A DNA stretch of 64,000 bases from Ciona savignyi. Its lineage: Eukaryota; Chordata; Ascidiacea; Phlebobranchia; Cionidae. The number at the start of each line of letters is the position of its first letter. Position 1 is the first letter of the stretch. Both the position numbers and the translations under genes were made by a program. Shown here piece by piece: positions 10,281 to 36,900 of this stretch. The notes under the pieces were generated by a model. That model was given only the letters and a program-made list of their open reading frames with translations, was not told the DNA's origin and ran no database searches. The stretch is from positions 50,054 through 114,053 of the forward strand of contig CH001351.1 in assembly GCA_000149265.1 (NCBI GenBank), given 5' to 3'.

Positions 10281-11515
10281 TCTGCCTTAATGTAAGATAA
10301 TTGTATCTGTTCCGTCGTCGTGACTTGTAATCGCCGGCTTGCTCAGTACTAAACGGTCATTGAAAATTAATAATGCAACATCTTTGTCTGTGGGCTATCT
10401 TACACCATTATGCAGCCCGCACCGCCATCCACTATCAGTAGAATGGTCAGTCGGCAGATTAGTCAAGTGATGTGTTGCACTAAGTAGCTGCCACTGTTTA
10501 TTGACATACAACCCTCTAAGGAACAACTTATCGACTCGGACTGACTTAAGATTCAATTGTATGAATCGTGGAACACGGTGTAATAAGTCTGTATGGCCGA
10601 ACCAGCCAACGTTAATAGATCCACGCCCATCAGTGTAATTGCTACTGTGCTGTTGGTATTAGATTTACTGTTATTGACTTTGGAATTTATGTGAGGCACA
10701 CCAGCAAAACGGATTACTGGATAATCATTCAAGAGGTCTGCGTTATGTCGTGGACAAGTCGCCACTGTGACCTCACACACCCCTCGGTCATTGGGAGAAA
10801 ATCAGTGACAGCTTCATGCAGTCGCATGAAGCTATCATTCGTTCCAAACGATAAATGGTGGTTCGTGCATCAGTCTATTGGCAGATTTAAAAGTGGGTCC
10901 TGTTTAATGCCTTATTCGTTTGCTTTGAGTGTACAGTCTATAAATACATCCACTGTTGATATAATGGTCCCCAACCACCGTTACACGAATCAGTTGGTAC
11001 TGGACCACATATTTGACTTATATTGTTTTCATTTTATTTTGTGTTGCATAGATTTTTCTTACTTTTTCGCAATTGTGTTGCAAATTACTAGAAGTTATTT
11101 GTTTAAAACCGTTACAAGCCTACTTATGACCTTACAAAGTCGCTTGTTGGCACGTTTTTACGGTACCTCTAAATACTACAGGTTCGCTTACTATACTTCG
11201 TATTTACATAAGAAAACTTCTCTGACTAAAACAAAGATTATGATATTAATGTTAGGGTTGGGGTTAAAGTTAGTTCTGGGACTGGGGTTGAGATTAGTGT
11301 TTGGGACAGGGTTAGAATTACTTTTAATAGCAAATCTAAACCTAGCGATCCAGTAGTATTTAGAGGTAACCACTTTTTCTGGAAGGCTGTAATAAAGATT
11401 CCCTTTACTGGGCCGCAGTAAAATAATCATATGTTCACCGATCAGTTGTAAAACGGTTGGACACTACTACATTAAACACGCAAAATCTTATGCATCGAAA
11501 ATATTCGACGAATAA
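10281..11515. other. Interval between the acidic-protein gene and OGT
   Basis: No gene supported. An open frame at 10691-11356 lacks recognisable domains, and its 3' half reads through a MITE-A interior at about 11243-11340 (GTTAGTTCTGGGACTGGGG). The acidic-protein gene starts at the left edge and OGT ends at the right, both on the minus strand, so the promoter of the former probably lies in 10281-10600. Confidence 0.4.
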
Positions 11516-11521
11516 TTTATT
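11516..11521 (-). terminator. Candidate poly(A) signal of OGT
   Basis: AATAAA on the minus strand, about 180 bp past the OGT stop codon. Confidence 0.45.
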
Positions 11522-11698
11522 GAACGCCGATCAGCCAATGTTACAAGGTAAATTGCGATTTTGTTGGTGAAAAGTTGTAAAACTGATTAAAAGTGAACAT
11601 TCCTCTGAAGTCGCATTCTCTCGGAGTGCGCGCTCGCACACCACCCAGCGGCGGCCTGTACATGAAATATACATCGCAAAGGGGAGCAAGAGAGCAAG

Positions 11699-25405
<13,707 letters not shown>

Positions 25406-25509
25406 ATTTCCCAAAGTGAGCTTAAGGACAACACTGCATTCAGACAATGAATTTTCACGGACGTGGTTTTTCACAAATCACGAGACCGGTGATCACGGAT
25501 GGTCTGTTA

Positions 25510-25726
25510 TGACGTCATAAAGAAAGCTAAATATCACTCCGCCATTATCTAAATAAAGTTCCTGAAACTTTCCATATAGTCATCGATGCTAACAATATAA
25601 AACAAATATAAACGCGGTATCATTAAATCTGTTTTAAATATAGATTAAATAAAACAATTTACTAATAAATTTTAGTTTTTAATTCAGTTTTGTTTTAAAA
25701 ATTTAACAAAAAATTCCGTGACGTCA
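25510..25726 (-). promoter_or_regulatory. Putative OGT upstream region with two CRE-like palindromes
   Basis: TGACGTCA occurs at 25510-25517 and 25719-25726, about 105 and 315 bp upstream of the OGT start. This is the consensus for CREB/ATF binding. The motif also occurs elsewhere in the window, so function is inferred from position only. Confidence 0.3.
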
Positions 25727-25817
25727 TGAAACAGTATGTTCATGCAGCGGTCAAAGGTTATGGTACCCGTTTCTACTATTTATTGCTCATAAGTGGGGAA
25801 TAGTTGGTATTTTCCGT

Positions 25818-26460
25818 ACCGATGTGTAACCGAATGGTAAAGCCACCCATTCAAATAACGGTTTTTTTAAATCGATTTTATTAGTAATGTTGAGAACATC
25901 GTTGGTTCGAAACGCAGCTTGGTGTTTAATTTTTAGGTTTGCCTGCCTCGTCCGCTGTATTTAATTATTTATATTGCTTTTTAATGACGTATTTGATCGT
26001 GTTTAACGACTGTTCGTTTTGCCATCTTTTCTTGTTTATTGGCTGTTATTTGTTTTATTTCCATTTAAAAGAAGAGCAAAAATTAATAAACTAAACTGTA
26101 AAACAACAAGTGTTTTTTTTAATTACTTTACACAACGGCACATATTCGATTATTAAAAGTGTATGGCACGTGTTATACCACTGTTCCTAACACCATATTT
26201 AGACTGTAGGTTGCAGGTTTTTCAGGGAATCACATCACTCCACAGGTTACATGTGCTGGTCGCGCTTTACCGCACACTCTTCTTCAGGGCTCTAAATCGT
26301 TTAGTCTTAATTAAATTTTGATTGCTTAATATTGTTCATTCACCTAGGTTCGGCGGCCGCGTCCGCTATATTCATTAATTTATATCATTTTTTACTGACG
26401 TGTTTTAACGACTGTTTGTTTTGCCGTCTTTTCCCGTTCCTGTATCGTGGTTATATTCGT
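25818..26460. repeat. tRNA-like repeat and a duplicated dispersed repeat upstream of OGT
   Basis: 25818-25922 resembles the second tRNA-like family (GTAACCGAATGGTAA ... TTGGTTCGAAAC). 25935-26045 and 26346-26460 are diverged copies of one repeat (CGTCCGCT, GACGT, AACGACTGTT, GTTTTGCC, TCTTTTC); reverse copies appear near 5181-5330 and 52403-52562. Confidence 0.5.
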
Positions 26461-26597
26461 TTGCCATTTTGAAAAACTGGGGCAAAAATGAATAAACTAA
26501 AACTATAAACTAAAACATTACCTCTTTTATATTATAGACAATGTGTTTATAATTGTATTTTTACAGATAGCAACTAATGGCATGGCTCTCTATTATA

Positions 26598-26872
26598 GTC
26601 CGACAGATTAATCTAGTGGTTTACTGCGTCGCCTTTCAGCCGAAGGGTTGCTGGTGCGAAACTGGTCGTAAGCTAGTCGATTGTGTCCTTGGGCAAGGCA
26701 CTTTACCAACATTGCCTGAACCCAGCGGATTAGTGGGTTCTACTAAATTGAAGGAATGTGTGATTCATACATAACACACTGCAATAGCTCCGGCAACCCA
26801 ACGGTGGGCGCGAGGTGATGATTGCCCGTGTTTTAACCCCCTTGGTTTTCGCATTCATGGGGATAAACATGA
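26598..26872 (+). repeat. Full-length main SINE
   Basis: Complete plus-strand copy in the OGT-GPCR interval, from CCGACAGATTAATCTAGTGG to GGGATAAACATGAA, with a 4 bp deletion in the usual CTGACGATTG. Confidence 0.85.
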
Positions 26873-26944
26873 ACAAACAAACCTATTTATGTAAATTAAG
26901 TCTATTCTTGTCTGATTTGTACTCTCCTCAACCATGTAGCTAAG

Positions 26945-27105
26945 GTACGGCTTGGTGAGTTAGTGTGCCAGCTTTTGGTTATAAGGTTACCGGATCAATA
27001 CTGGTTGCTAGGTAGTCGGCTGAGTTCTTGGGCAAGGCACTTAGCGGACATTGCCTGGACTTAGTGGCTAAAGGTGGTTGCACTAAAACTGAAGTCTCAA
27101 TCATA
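26945..27105 (+). repeat. 5' half of a SINE
   Basis: Plus-strand head through GGCACTTAGCGGACATTGCC and CTCAATCATAT. A further 3' half-copy lies at about 27660-27822 (TGAACCAAGTGG ... GAGATAAACATAAA). Confidence 0.6.
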
Positions 27106-27955
27106 TCTGCGTAATCCCACCCACGGGTATGATAAAGATGGTACCATATATTTGGTTGAACTTTACTTTCAAAACGCGCGCTACAAACTATCCCGATCAG
27201 CCAACCCATTGTATTTAGATTGTGTGGAATTATTTCCCAGAATATATATCTCGGAACACCTATGCACACCGACAACATATATGTGTTACAAACTTTATCC
27301 ACCCGCACCCACTATGCCTATAATGCTTAAGAATATGGGAAATGGAAATTCTTCTAGAACTACCCACCTAAAATTACATTTGGACTGATGTAACTTTAAT
27401 TTAATTTAAGCATAACTGGCTATAGTTTGGCGATATTTTTTATTAATTTATCACAATAGAAAAACTTTATCTAAATTAATGCCGATCTATTTTTCGAGCG
27501 CAGGTTTTTGGGAAGCTAGGGGGATTTCCCTGAGGTTATTGATTAAAATTTGAAATTGTCCACGTGGTTTTCTATGTTTTTGAACAGCACTACCGCTTCT
27601 CTGTGAATATGCTTTTAATCAAACTGGCCTCCCTCTGGGCGGGTATGTAAGTTTGAGGACGGTCGCCTGAACCAAGTGGATTAATGTTTTCTAATAAAAC
27701 TAAAGGAAAGTATCACACTGTCATAGCTCCGGTTACACCACTGTAGACGCAAGCTATTTTTACAATTAGTGATTACTCCTATCGCGCCCTTCGATTCACT
27801 GAGATAAACATAAACATCTTATACCTCCCATATATTGTGACGCGACACTATTCACGTCATCTTGGTACCACATGGCGAAAAGGTGAAACGTATGTTTAAT
27901 GATTCTAATTACAATATGCACGACGTACGAAGATGCAATGATAGAACATAGAAGT

Positions 27956-30900
27956 TTAAACATTCGTTGCCGCTTCTTTCCCATTTGGCGCCTGGCTGAT
28001 CACTACTGTCTCCAGTGGCCGCTGGGTGTCGTCCTTCCAGGGAATTTCTCGGTCATGTTGTTTCGGGGGCGACTCCAGCGAGTCAAAAAGCGTCTCATTA
28101 GCGTCATCTGACGGATGAGCACCTTCGTCAAATTTTTCGTCTCGGTGTCTCCCCAGCGCACTAGAAATAAAAACAAATTGCAGATAATTTCGTGTACTAT
28201 CGTGTGGCCGAATGGTTATCGCGACCGATACACATACCGGGTCTCATTTTTATAAAAACGGCCCAAGAGACGTTCCCATCTGGGTTCGAAACTAGTGTCG
28301 GTGAAACAAAAAGGAATTTGAAACGTACTGTGGTGGGGAAAGAAACCTAATAACTAGGATATTATGGGTTCGAAACTGGGCCCGGTATAAATGAATAATT
28401 CGAACCTGGAAAGCCCGTCTGAACTAATGTTTAGTGCAACCAATCACTCATAATTTGTAGATTGGGATTCTTAAGAAAAATTGACCGTTCACAGTTTCGA
28501 AACCAGGGTACGGGAAAGAAAAACGTAATAAATTAAACCTTAACAAAAATGTGGTTCGAAACTTGGCTCAAATAAAACAATCACCTCAGAGTCGCTTGGC
28601 GGCGCTGTTGGTTTTCCGCTGCAGGTGGCGGTGCTTGTGACGTCACACGGACCGAATTGTCTTTCTTCTCGAGACCGCAGGTTTTGGTGATCTAGAATCA
28701 CGTGATGTTAGAATATGACGCATTAAAGAATTTAACAAAACTACGCCCGGTTAGCTTGGTAGGTTAGTACGTAGCAATACAACCGAAAGGTTTCAGGTGC
28801 AAAACTGCTAGCTAGCTAGTCGATTGGGTCCTTGGACAAGGCATTTTACAGATATTGCTTGAACCCAGTGGATTAATTGTTTTTTTTAAAGAGTCCCACT
28901 AGCTCAGTGGTTCCCAACCTGGGGGTCGCGACCAAAGGGGTCGCAAAGCATGTTCAGGGGGTCGCGAAGCTGTTGGCAATGTAAGAACAAAGGTGAATGT
29001 CAGTAGGACTGGGTACCGGTACGCTAGTAGTATGTGCTATTCTGTGTATAACTTTTCATTGAGACATTTCATTCGGATTGCTTGTAGCACAATATTATTG
29101 CATCAGTATGCGTCGATTGTGGTGTCATAAACTATAACCACGTGACTCTTAACGTGCAATAGCTGCAAATTGGAACTTAATTAGGGAAGTAGCCTAGTAT
29201 ATTATACAACATAAATCAGTCAAGACTCGAAATTGGTAAAAATAGTTAAGGGAAGCATGATACACAACTAGCTGCAGACCTACAAGGTCAACCATCGCAC
29301 TGATTTGTTAATAAATTCAAGTAAAATATTTCACTGCTTACTTTCTTATTTTGCATTTAGGATAGAATATAAGCGTGGGTCACGGAATCTGCGAAACATT
29401 TTAAGGGGGTCACTAAGACAAAAAGGTTGGGAACCACTGCACTAGCTAGTGGCCCAAACTGGTCACTAGCTATACTCGGACGCTGGCTAACACACTGCAA
29501 TATCTCAAGTTACCCGACGGTGGGCGCGAGGTGATATGACGATTGCCCGTGTGTTAACCCCCTTGGTTTTCCCATTAACCGAGCTAAACATGAATATCCT
29601 ACCCTATTATAAATTCCTTGTAACACAGGCAAAATTGCACATAAGTTTTAATCGTATGTTGAATAAATTTCAATCGTGAATNNNNNNNNNNNNNNNNNNN
29701 NNNNNNNNNNNNNNNNNNNNNNNNNNNNNNNNNNNNNNNNNNNNNNNNNNNNNNNNNNNNNNNNNNNNNNNNNNNNNNNNNATACTTTTTGCACGTGATG
29801 ATTGTGTTTAATATATATGCTTATTGCAGCTTAGGTATTATATATATTTCTATTTTTCTTTAAAATTTAAAATAAATGGTTCTTTTCAGCCGTCGCGAGA
29901 TATCGGTTATCAACAATATCGACGCTGCAAAACTAAGTTTTTCTATAATTATATATTAGCCCGATTTGGGAAAGTAATTTCATTTAATTTGGTCCTTTAA
30001 GGCAGGATCGGCTGGACATTAACCAAATCAGGAAGACAGTCAATATAAAGACAACCTGGTCTGTGCTGGGCGATTAGTTGTAATTTACTGACGACGGTAC
30101 CCGAATTCATTTAGGCAACAACAGTCCAGACTGTCGTATTCATAAACTATAACCACGTGACTCTTAACGTGCAATAGCTGCAAATTGGAACTTAATTAGG
30201 GAAGTAGCCTAGTATATTATACAACATAAATCAGTCAAGACTCGAAATTGGTAAAAATAGTTAAGGGAAGCATGATACACAACTAGCTGCAGACCTACAA
30301 GGTCAACCATCGCACTGATTTGTTAATAAATTCAAGTAAAATATTTCACTGCTTACTTTCTTATTTTGCATTTAGGATAGAATATAAGCGTGGGTCACGG
30401 AATCTGCGAAACATTTTAAGGGGGTCACTAAGACAAAAAGGTTGGGAACCACTGCACTAGCTAGTGGCCCAAACTGGTCACTAGCTATACTCGGACGCTG
30501 GCTAACACACTGCAATATCTCAAGTTACCCGACGGTGGGCGCGAGGTGATATGACGATTGCCCGTGTGTTAACCCCCTTGGTTTTCCCATTAACCGAGCT
30601 AAACATGAATATCCTACCCTATTATAAATTCCTTGTAACACAGGCAAAATTGCACATAAGTTTTAATCGTATGTTGAATAAATTTCAATCGTATGTTGAA
30701 TAAAAATTTTAAAGGATTCGCTAAATATGTGGTTGAATTAATATGTCAATTATATCCTCTCGTGGGTGGATAATCCATCTTGAAGGATTTATTTACGGTT
30801 ACCGTATGATGTCGGGCACACCATCAAAGCCATTGTAGTGTGTTGTGTATGATTAAGACGTTCCTTCAATTTTAGTGCAAGCCATTAGTTAATGGGTCCG

Positions 30901-33900
30901 GCGGTGTCAGCTTAGCGTGCACTCAAGCCAACTAAACCTCTAAGATTTAATCCAAAATAAAATTACATTGCCCTATACCGAAAAAAATAACGAGAGAAAT
31001 CAAAATTTTTAGGGCAGGTGTTACGGACAGGGTTGAAAAGGTTTTTTTAGTGATCAGTTTCACCCTTCCCACTTTCACCCCCTTTACGGATAAGGGTATA
31101 TTTAGAATTCGTGTTGAACTTGATATAAGTACAAAGTTTATGCAAAATTTGTTTTTCCTTCTTTTAATGTTTAATTGTCTTCCTTTATTCCCTCCCCCTT
31201 GATGCTGCGCAAGTCACTTTACGGGGTTGTTGATCAACCCCTTCTTACTATCGTACGCAACATATTGTTTTTACTGCACCAACGTACGTAGTTTCGGAAT
31301 AACGGTCGATCCGTAGAGCACTGTACCCGTGCCGAAGTGTCTTAATGGAAGACAATATTGGGAGCGCAAGAGCAAAGGTACAAAACCATGACTCATCACA
31401 CCATGACTCATCAAAACCCACCAGAGCAATGAGCTGCAGACGGACATCCTCCTTCATGAAAGCATACAAGAGTGGATTGATGCTGGAGTTCGCGTATGCC
31501 AAGCAGGTGGATATAAGGCTCGCCGTCTGTGGAATATATGGCTTGGGATAGGATTGCATATTAAGGTTTATTCCTGTGAATGGGAAAACCAAGGGGGTTA
31601 ACACACAGGAAACCGTCAGATTACCTCGCGCCCGCCGTCGGGTTACCGAAGATATTGCAGTGTGTTGTGTATGATAAACACGTTTCTTTAATTTGGTAGA
31701 ACCCATTAATCCGCTGGGTTCAGGCAATGTCCGTTAAGTTACTTGCCCAAGGACACAACCGACTAGTTAGCGACCAGTATCGAAACCGCAACCTTTCGGT
31801 TAAAAGGTGTCGCCCTAAACCACCAGACTAACCGGTGGGACAACTTGCAGTATGAGAGGAAAACAACAGTTCAGTACACATACACCATCTTTGTAAAATA
31901 CGCACCTGGTGTCGCACAAGGTGTAGTCATTTTAAAGAAGGTGTGATTAGAGTTATAAAAGTTACTATTACGTTAAGTATAATCGTTAGTATATAATGTT
32001 TAAAGCATTAATGTTGGTTCATTGTTATGTTTAAAGTATTCGTGCTAACATAGTATTATCTTCAAATTTGGGGTACAGATGGTTCAGATTAATTTGCACC
32101 CCCGGCACCCCGAGCGTTACGCCTAAACACGTGTGCACACTTATCACGTGGTCCCTCTCCGGATATGACGTACCCGCAAATGGAGTTGTTGCTGCAGCAG
32201 CGGGTCGTCCATGGTCAACGCATCAATCACCGTCACAATATGGTTAGGAAGCCAACACACCACGAATAAACTTATCACAGCAAGTATTACCCGGGTCACC
32301 TGTGCATGGATTGGGAATTAATTAACGATCGATGCGAGATCAATCCAAGTAACAAAGCAATCTTCGCTCGATATCTTGTCTGTCAATATATCTACCTCAT
32401 TTGTTATGCTCTTTTATTTATTCTCTACATTATTTCAGCATGAACAGGTTATTCAGGGGTTGACAGTTCGCCCGTGAACTACATGAATCTTAAGTTATCG
32501 ATTTATCACCTGTCAATGTGAACTGCTGACCAGGCCCGGTGCTAGGAACCGCGGGGCCCAATTAGAAATGTGATGGCGGGGCCCCTACTCTTCATAGCAA
32601 AATTTATGGGTGTTTATATATCATAAAATACATACCAGTACATACAAACTACAAAAATAGACATGTAATACTTGCTATAAAACAAATTTAAGGTAATGTG
32701 GGTGCTGATTTACGATAAATTGTTTTACTTTCAAACATACATATATTGTTTAGCAACCATATTCATTATGACGTAACAGTCAGACACAGAAATATAAATT
32801 TAAATTAGTTACGATGCATAACATATTGATATTAGCGCGGGGCCCCTTCAAGGTGCGGGGCCCAATTTGATCTAATCGGTCAAATCGGCCTAAAACCGGC
32901 CCTGCTGCTGACCTTTACGATGGACGGGTAATTGGTGGATGCTTAAATAAGCTGCTATCAGCATTTGTGTCGCTTTTCATCCGAAATGTTGCAGGTTCGA
33001 AACCGGTCGCTAATTGCTTAGTTGTGTCCTCGTTAAGACACTTTGTCTAAATCATACACAACACACTGCAATAGCTCCGGTAACCCGACGGTGGGCGCGA
33101 GGTGAACTAACGGTTGCCTGTGTGTTGACCCTTTTGGTTTTTCCATTTACGGGGATAAACATGAATATTTTATCCTGTCCAATTTTCGGCTATGATTCAG
33201 CAGATTTGTCTAAATGCGGGATTTTCAACTGGGCTAATCTTTAAACCCTAGATGGGCTGCCCACTTAGATCTTTGTTATAGAGAATCGATATATGAGTCG
33301 GTCGTGTGACCGTATGGTTAGCAATCATTTTTTATACCTGCTTCAGTTTCGAACCCAGAATGGTCCCGTTGCCGATACCGTTTTTTTATGTGAGTCTGTA
33401 TAAATATCGGTCGCGCTAACCATTCGGCCACACGACCGTACAACAATCATTTCTCTTACCTTTTGCTGTTGGTTGGTTATTCTAGCGCCGCTAGCGGACA
33501 TATTCCTGGAGCGACGACGCAACGACACGATAATGAAGATGTAACAATACATTATGACGAAGAATGGAAGGAAGAAGCCGAGGGTTGTCCTGGCAACGTA
33601 GTACGCGTTGAGATAGGCGACCCCTGGTGGAAGTTTCCATCTGCACTGTGCCACGTGACCATCAACGCAGATCTGTGATTGGTTAAAAATAACTTGAGCT
33701 GTGATTGGTTGAAAGTAACTTGATCTGTGATTGGTTGAAATTAACTTGATCTGTGATTGGTGGAAACTAACTTAATCTGTGATTGGTTGAAACTAACTTG
33801 ATCTGTGATTGGTTGAAAGTAACTTGATCTGTGATTGGTTGAAAGTAACTTGATCTGTGATTGGTTAAAAGTAACTAGATCTGTGATTGGTTAAAACTAA

Positions 33901-36900
33901 CTTGATCTGTGATTGGTTGAAACTAACTTGATCTGTGATTGGTTGAAACTAACTTGATCTGTGATTGGTTGAAACTAACTTGATCTGTGATTGGTTGAAA
34001 CTAACTTGATCTGTGATTGGTTGAAACTAACTTGATCTGTGATTGGTTGAAACTAACTTGATCTGTGATTGGTTGAAACTAACTTGATCTGTGATTGGTT
34101 GAAACTAACTTGATCTGTGATTGGTTGAAACTAACTTGATCTGTGATTGGTTGAAACTAACTTGATCTGTGATTGGTTGAAATTAACTTGATCTGTGATT
34201 GGTTGAAATTAACTTGATCTGTGATTGGTTGAAATTAACTTGATCTGTGATTGGTTGAAATTAACTTGATCTGTGATTGGTTGAAATTAACCTGCTCTAA
34301 AAGTAACTTGAAAGTGACTTGATTTCGTCAATATTAGCGCAACGGGTTAGTGCATTACCTTTCAGCCAAAAGGTTGTAGAATCGAATCTGGTCGTAAATG
34401 ATCAGCAAGTCGCCTAACGCAATTGGAACGTTTTAATAAACAGAATAATATTTCCGTACCTGGACCACGGTCGCCAGATATTCTGACAGAAAGCGCGGGT
34501 ATAACCATCAACATGATATCACAGCAGCCAAAATGCAAATAAGACATCCATCCACAAACCAATACACACAAACACAAATATAAATATTTAAGCAGTCTAA
34601 CACAGTAGGTACCAACGGGGAAATGGATAAGGCGACATTATTATTTCATAACAACGCCTACACAGTACACAATCTTTTTAAACCCATTTTGTAATAATTA
34701 TAAAATATTTTTGTTTATCATGTGGTCAGTTTAAGATAAAAGGACAACTAAATTATTATTGCATAAAATATACGACCAATACTTTAATGTCATAATCTAT
34801 CTTTACACATGCAGATAAAATCGACGATTCGTTTCGAATGGGTTGCAAAATGCACACACAACTTTTAATATTATTTGATAAATGGACGGCAAACTGTAAT
34901 CCCAAACGAAATGTTAGCAAGTGGCCCCTAACCCCATAAACCCCGAACTTATCATCCAAAATATTATTTTAACTCAAACTGAAATTCTCCTTTAAGTTCT
35001 CTTTATCGACCAAGTATGGGCTTTGTGACGTACATAAAGTTAAACTGACGATAGCGGCCATGATTAAAAGTGGCATCAGCCGGCCGAGATGGGGAAATTA
35101 TGTTCTGCAACTTTTAACTGGTTTAACTTGGTCGACATGAGAGGCGGGCCCAATTAGATGAAGTCACTAAGTAGAGTGGGTATCATGTTAGGGGGTTTTA
35201 ATCCGATTATCGGAGACTGGTTTGTCGTGTAAGTATTGAAATTACGTCAACCTACCTCTCTGAAAGCCAGTGCTTGTGACGCTATTATGCTCGCGAAGAG
35301 CCATATTCCGAAGCAAACGCGCAGAGCGTTCCGCGGAGTCCGATAGTTGCGGGCTCGAACCGCGAACACGACGGCAAGATAACGATCGATTCCCATTGCG
35401 ACAAGGAAGAACACACTGCCGTAGAGGTTGAGCAAAGATATGAAGCTTAGGATTTTACACCCGAAATTGCCGAACAGCCACCTGAAACACAATCCAAACG
35501 TCATATTGATTGGGGGGGGGGTGGGTGTACCAATATTTATTGGGGATATTTTATTTATGTTGTATACCCGTTAATTCGAAATAACGGCCAAAACTGGTAG
35601 CTTGAATGCTTTACTTTATACATCTATCAGTACAGTAGAGTACATTTAAACTGGAGGCACCTGAAGTATCACCAGTAGAATTAGGAATAATTATGTTTAT
35701 CCCTGTGAATGGAAAATGCATGGGTCGTAATCACACTGGCAATCGTCTCCTAAATCGCCCTAAAGAATTAAATAATTGTCCTTTTTAAATGACAGGTTTA
35801 ACGGCTACGTACGTTTGTTCGTTTTTATAATATGCATGTAGCTGACATGTTTTATCTGCTGCGGTTTTGTTCTTTTTTTATTTATTAAAATTAGTTACGC
35901 TAAATTCGTAATTAATGTACGAAAAAGTAAAAAAACAAACTCAAAACAACCGTCAGATTATCTTGTGGGCAGCGTGGGTTACCGCAGCTATAACAGTCTT
36001 TTTTATCAGATATTCCTTTGATTTTAATGCATTCCATTATCTACTGATTCGCTAAGTGTCTTGCGTTGCCTTGCATAAGCACAGACCCAGCAAGCTAGCG
36101 ACACGTTTTGAATCTGAAACCCATAAAGGCGACACACGAACCCAGTGAACCATACTTTAGGATTTAAATTAAGAATTGCTCTTATTGCATAAATCGTCAG
36201 ATTTCGTCTTATTAAGCGAGCTCGACAACCCTATCCGTCGTATTATCGGTCTCGAAAGTTTTGCTCATTTAGGCGTATTAAGTTTAAGCTTCACAACTTC
36301 GTGAATAATTCATTCCCAGAAATGCATGAGTGACATGGCCAGCCTTGTGTCATTGTTTCGGTTGGAAGTCTCGAGCCGCATGTGCTGCAAACATATTGAT
36401 TCTACGCAAGATTTACGGTTTAATTATTTACTCGCTTTGATTTATAGATGCATTAAACTATGAAAGCCGTGCTTTAAACCGTTGCTGACTAACTCTATCG
36501 AAAAGTCCACTTAAAATAATATACAAATTGCGAAAAAATAATACGCAACAAATAATGCATAATATTCAATCGCTCGTTCAATCTAAATGGTATTTTGAAT
36601 ACTTATTATTTAAACAGGATACGATTGTTTTACGGTTAGAATAATGTTAAGTGTGGTGCTCTGTATCTATTCTACACAACATACTGCAATATCTCCGATA
36701 ACCCGACGGCAGGCGCGATGTAACCTGAAGATTGCCGTGTAATAACTTTCCCGTGTTTAGTACAGTCGTGTGGCCGAATGGTTGACGCGTCCGATACATA
36801 TACCGACTTATATACCAAAAAACGGCCTTGTGTCTAACCCATAATGGGTTCGAAACTTGGCTCGGTTAAAAATAAAATTTTCCATGTTGTCCAGCTCGGG

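Noticed and set aside
31248..31727. 159-codon frame as a single GPCR exon
   Set aside because: Its first 60 codons are translated SINE and its last 58 lie after a good donor at 31421. The TM7 exon is 31422-31541.
33671..34300. CRISPR-like regular direct repeats
   Set aside because: Units are contiguous with no unique spacers, and the host is a eukaryote. The same applies to the arrays at 7945, 17155 and 42124.
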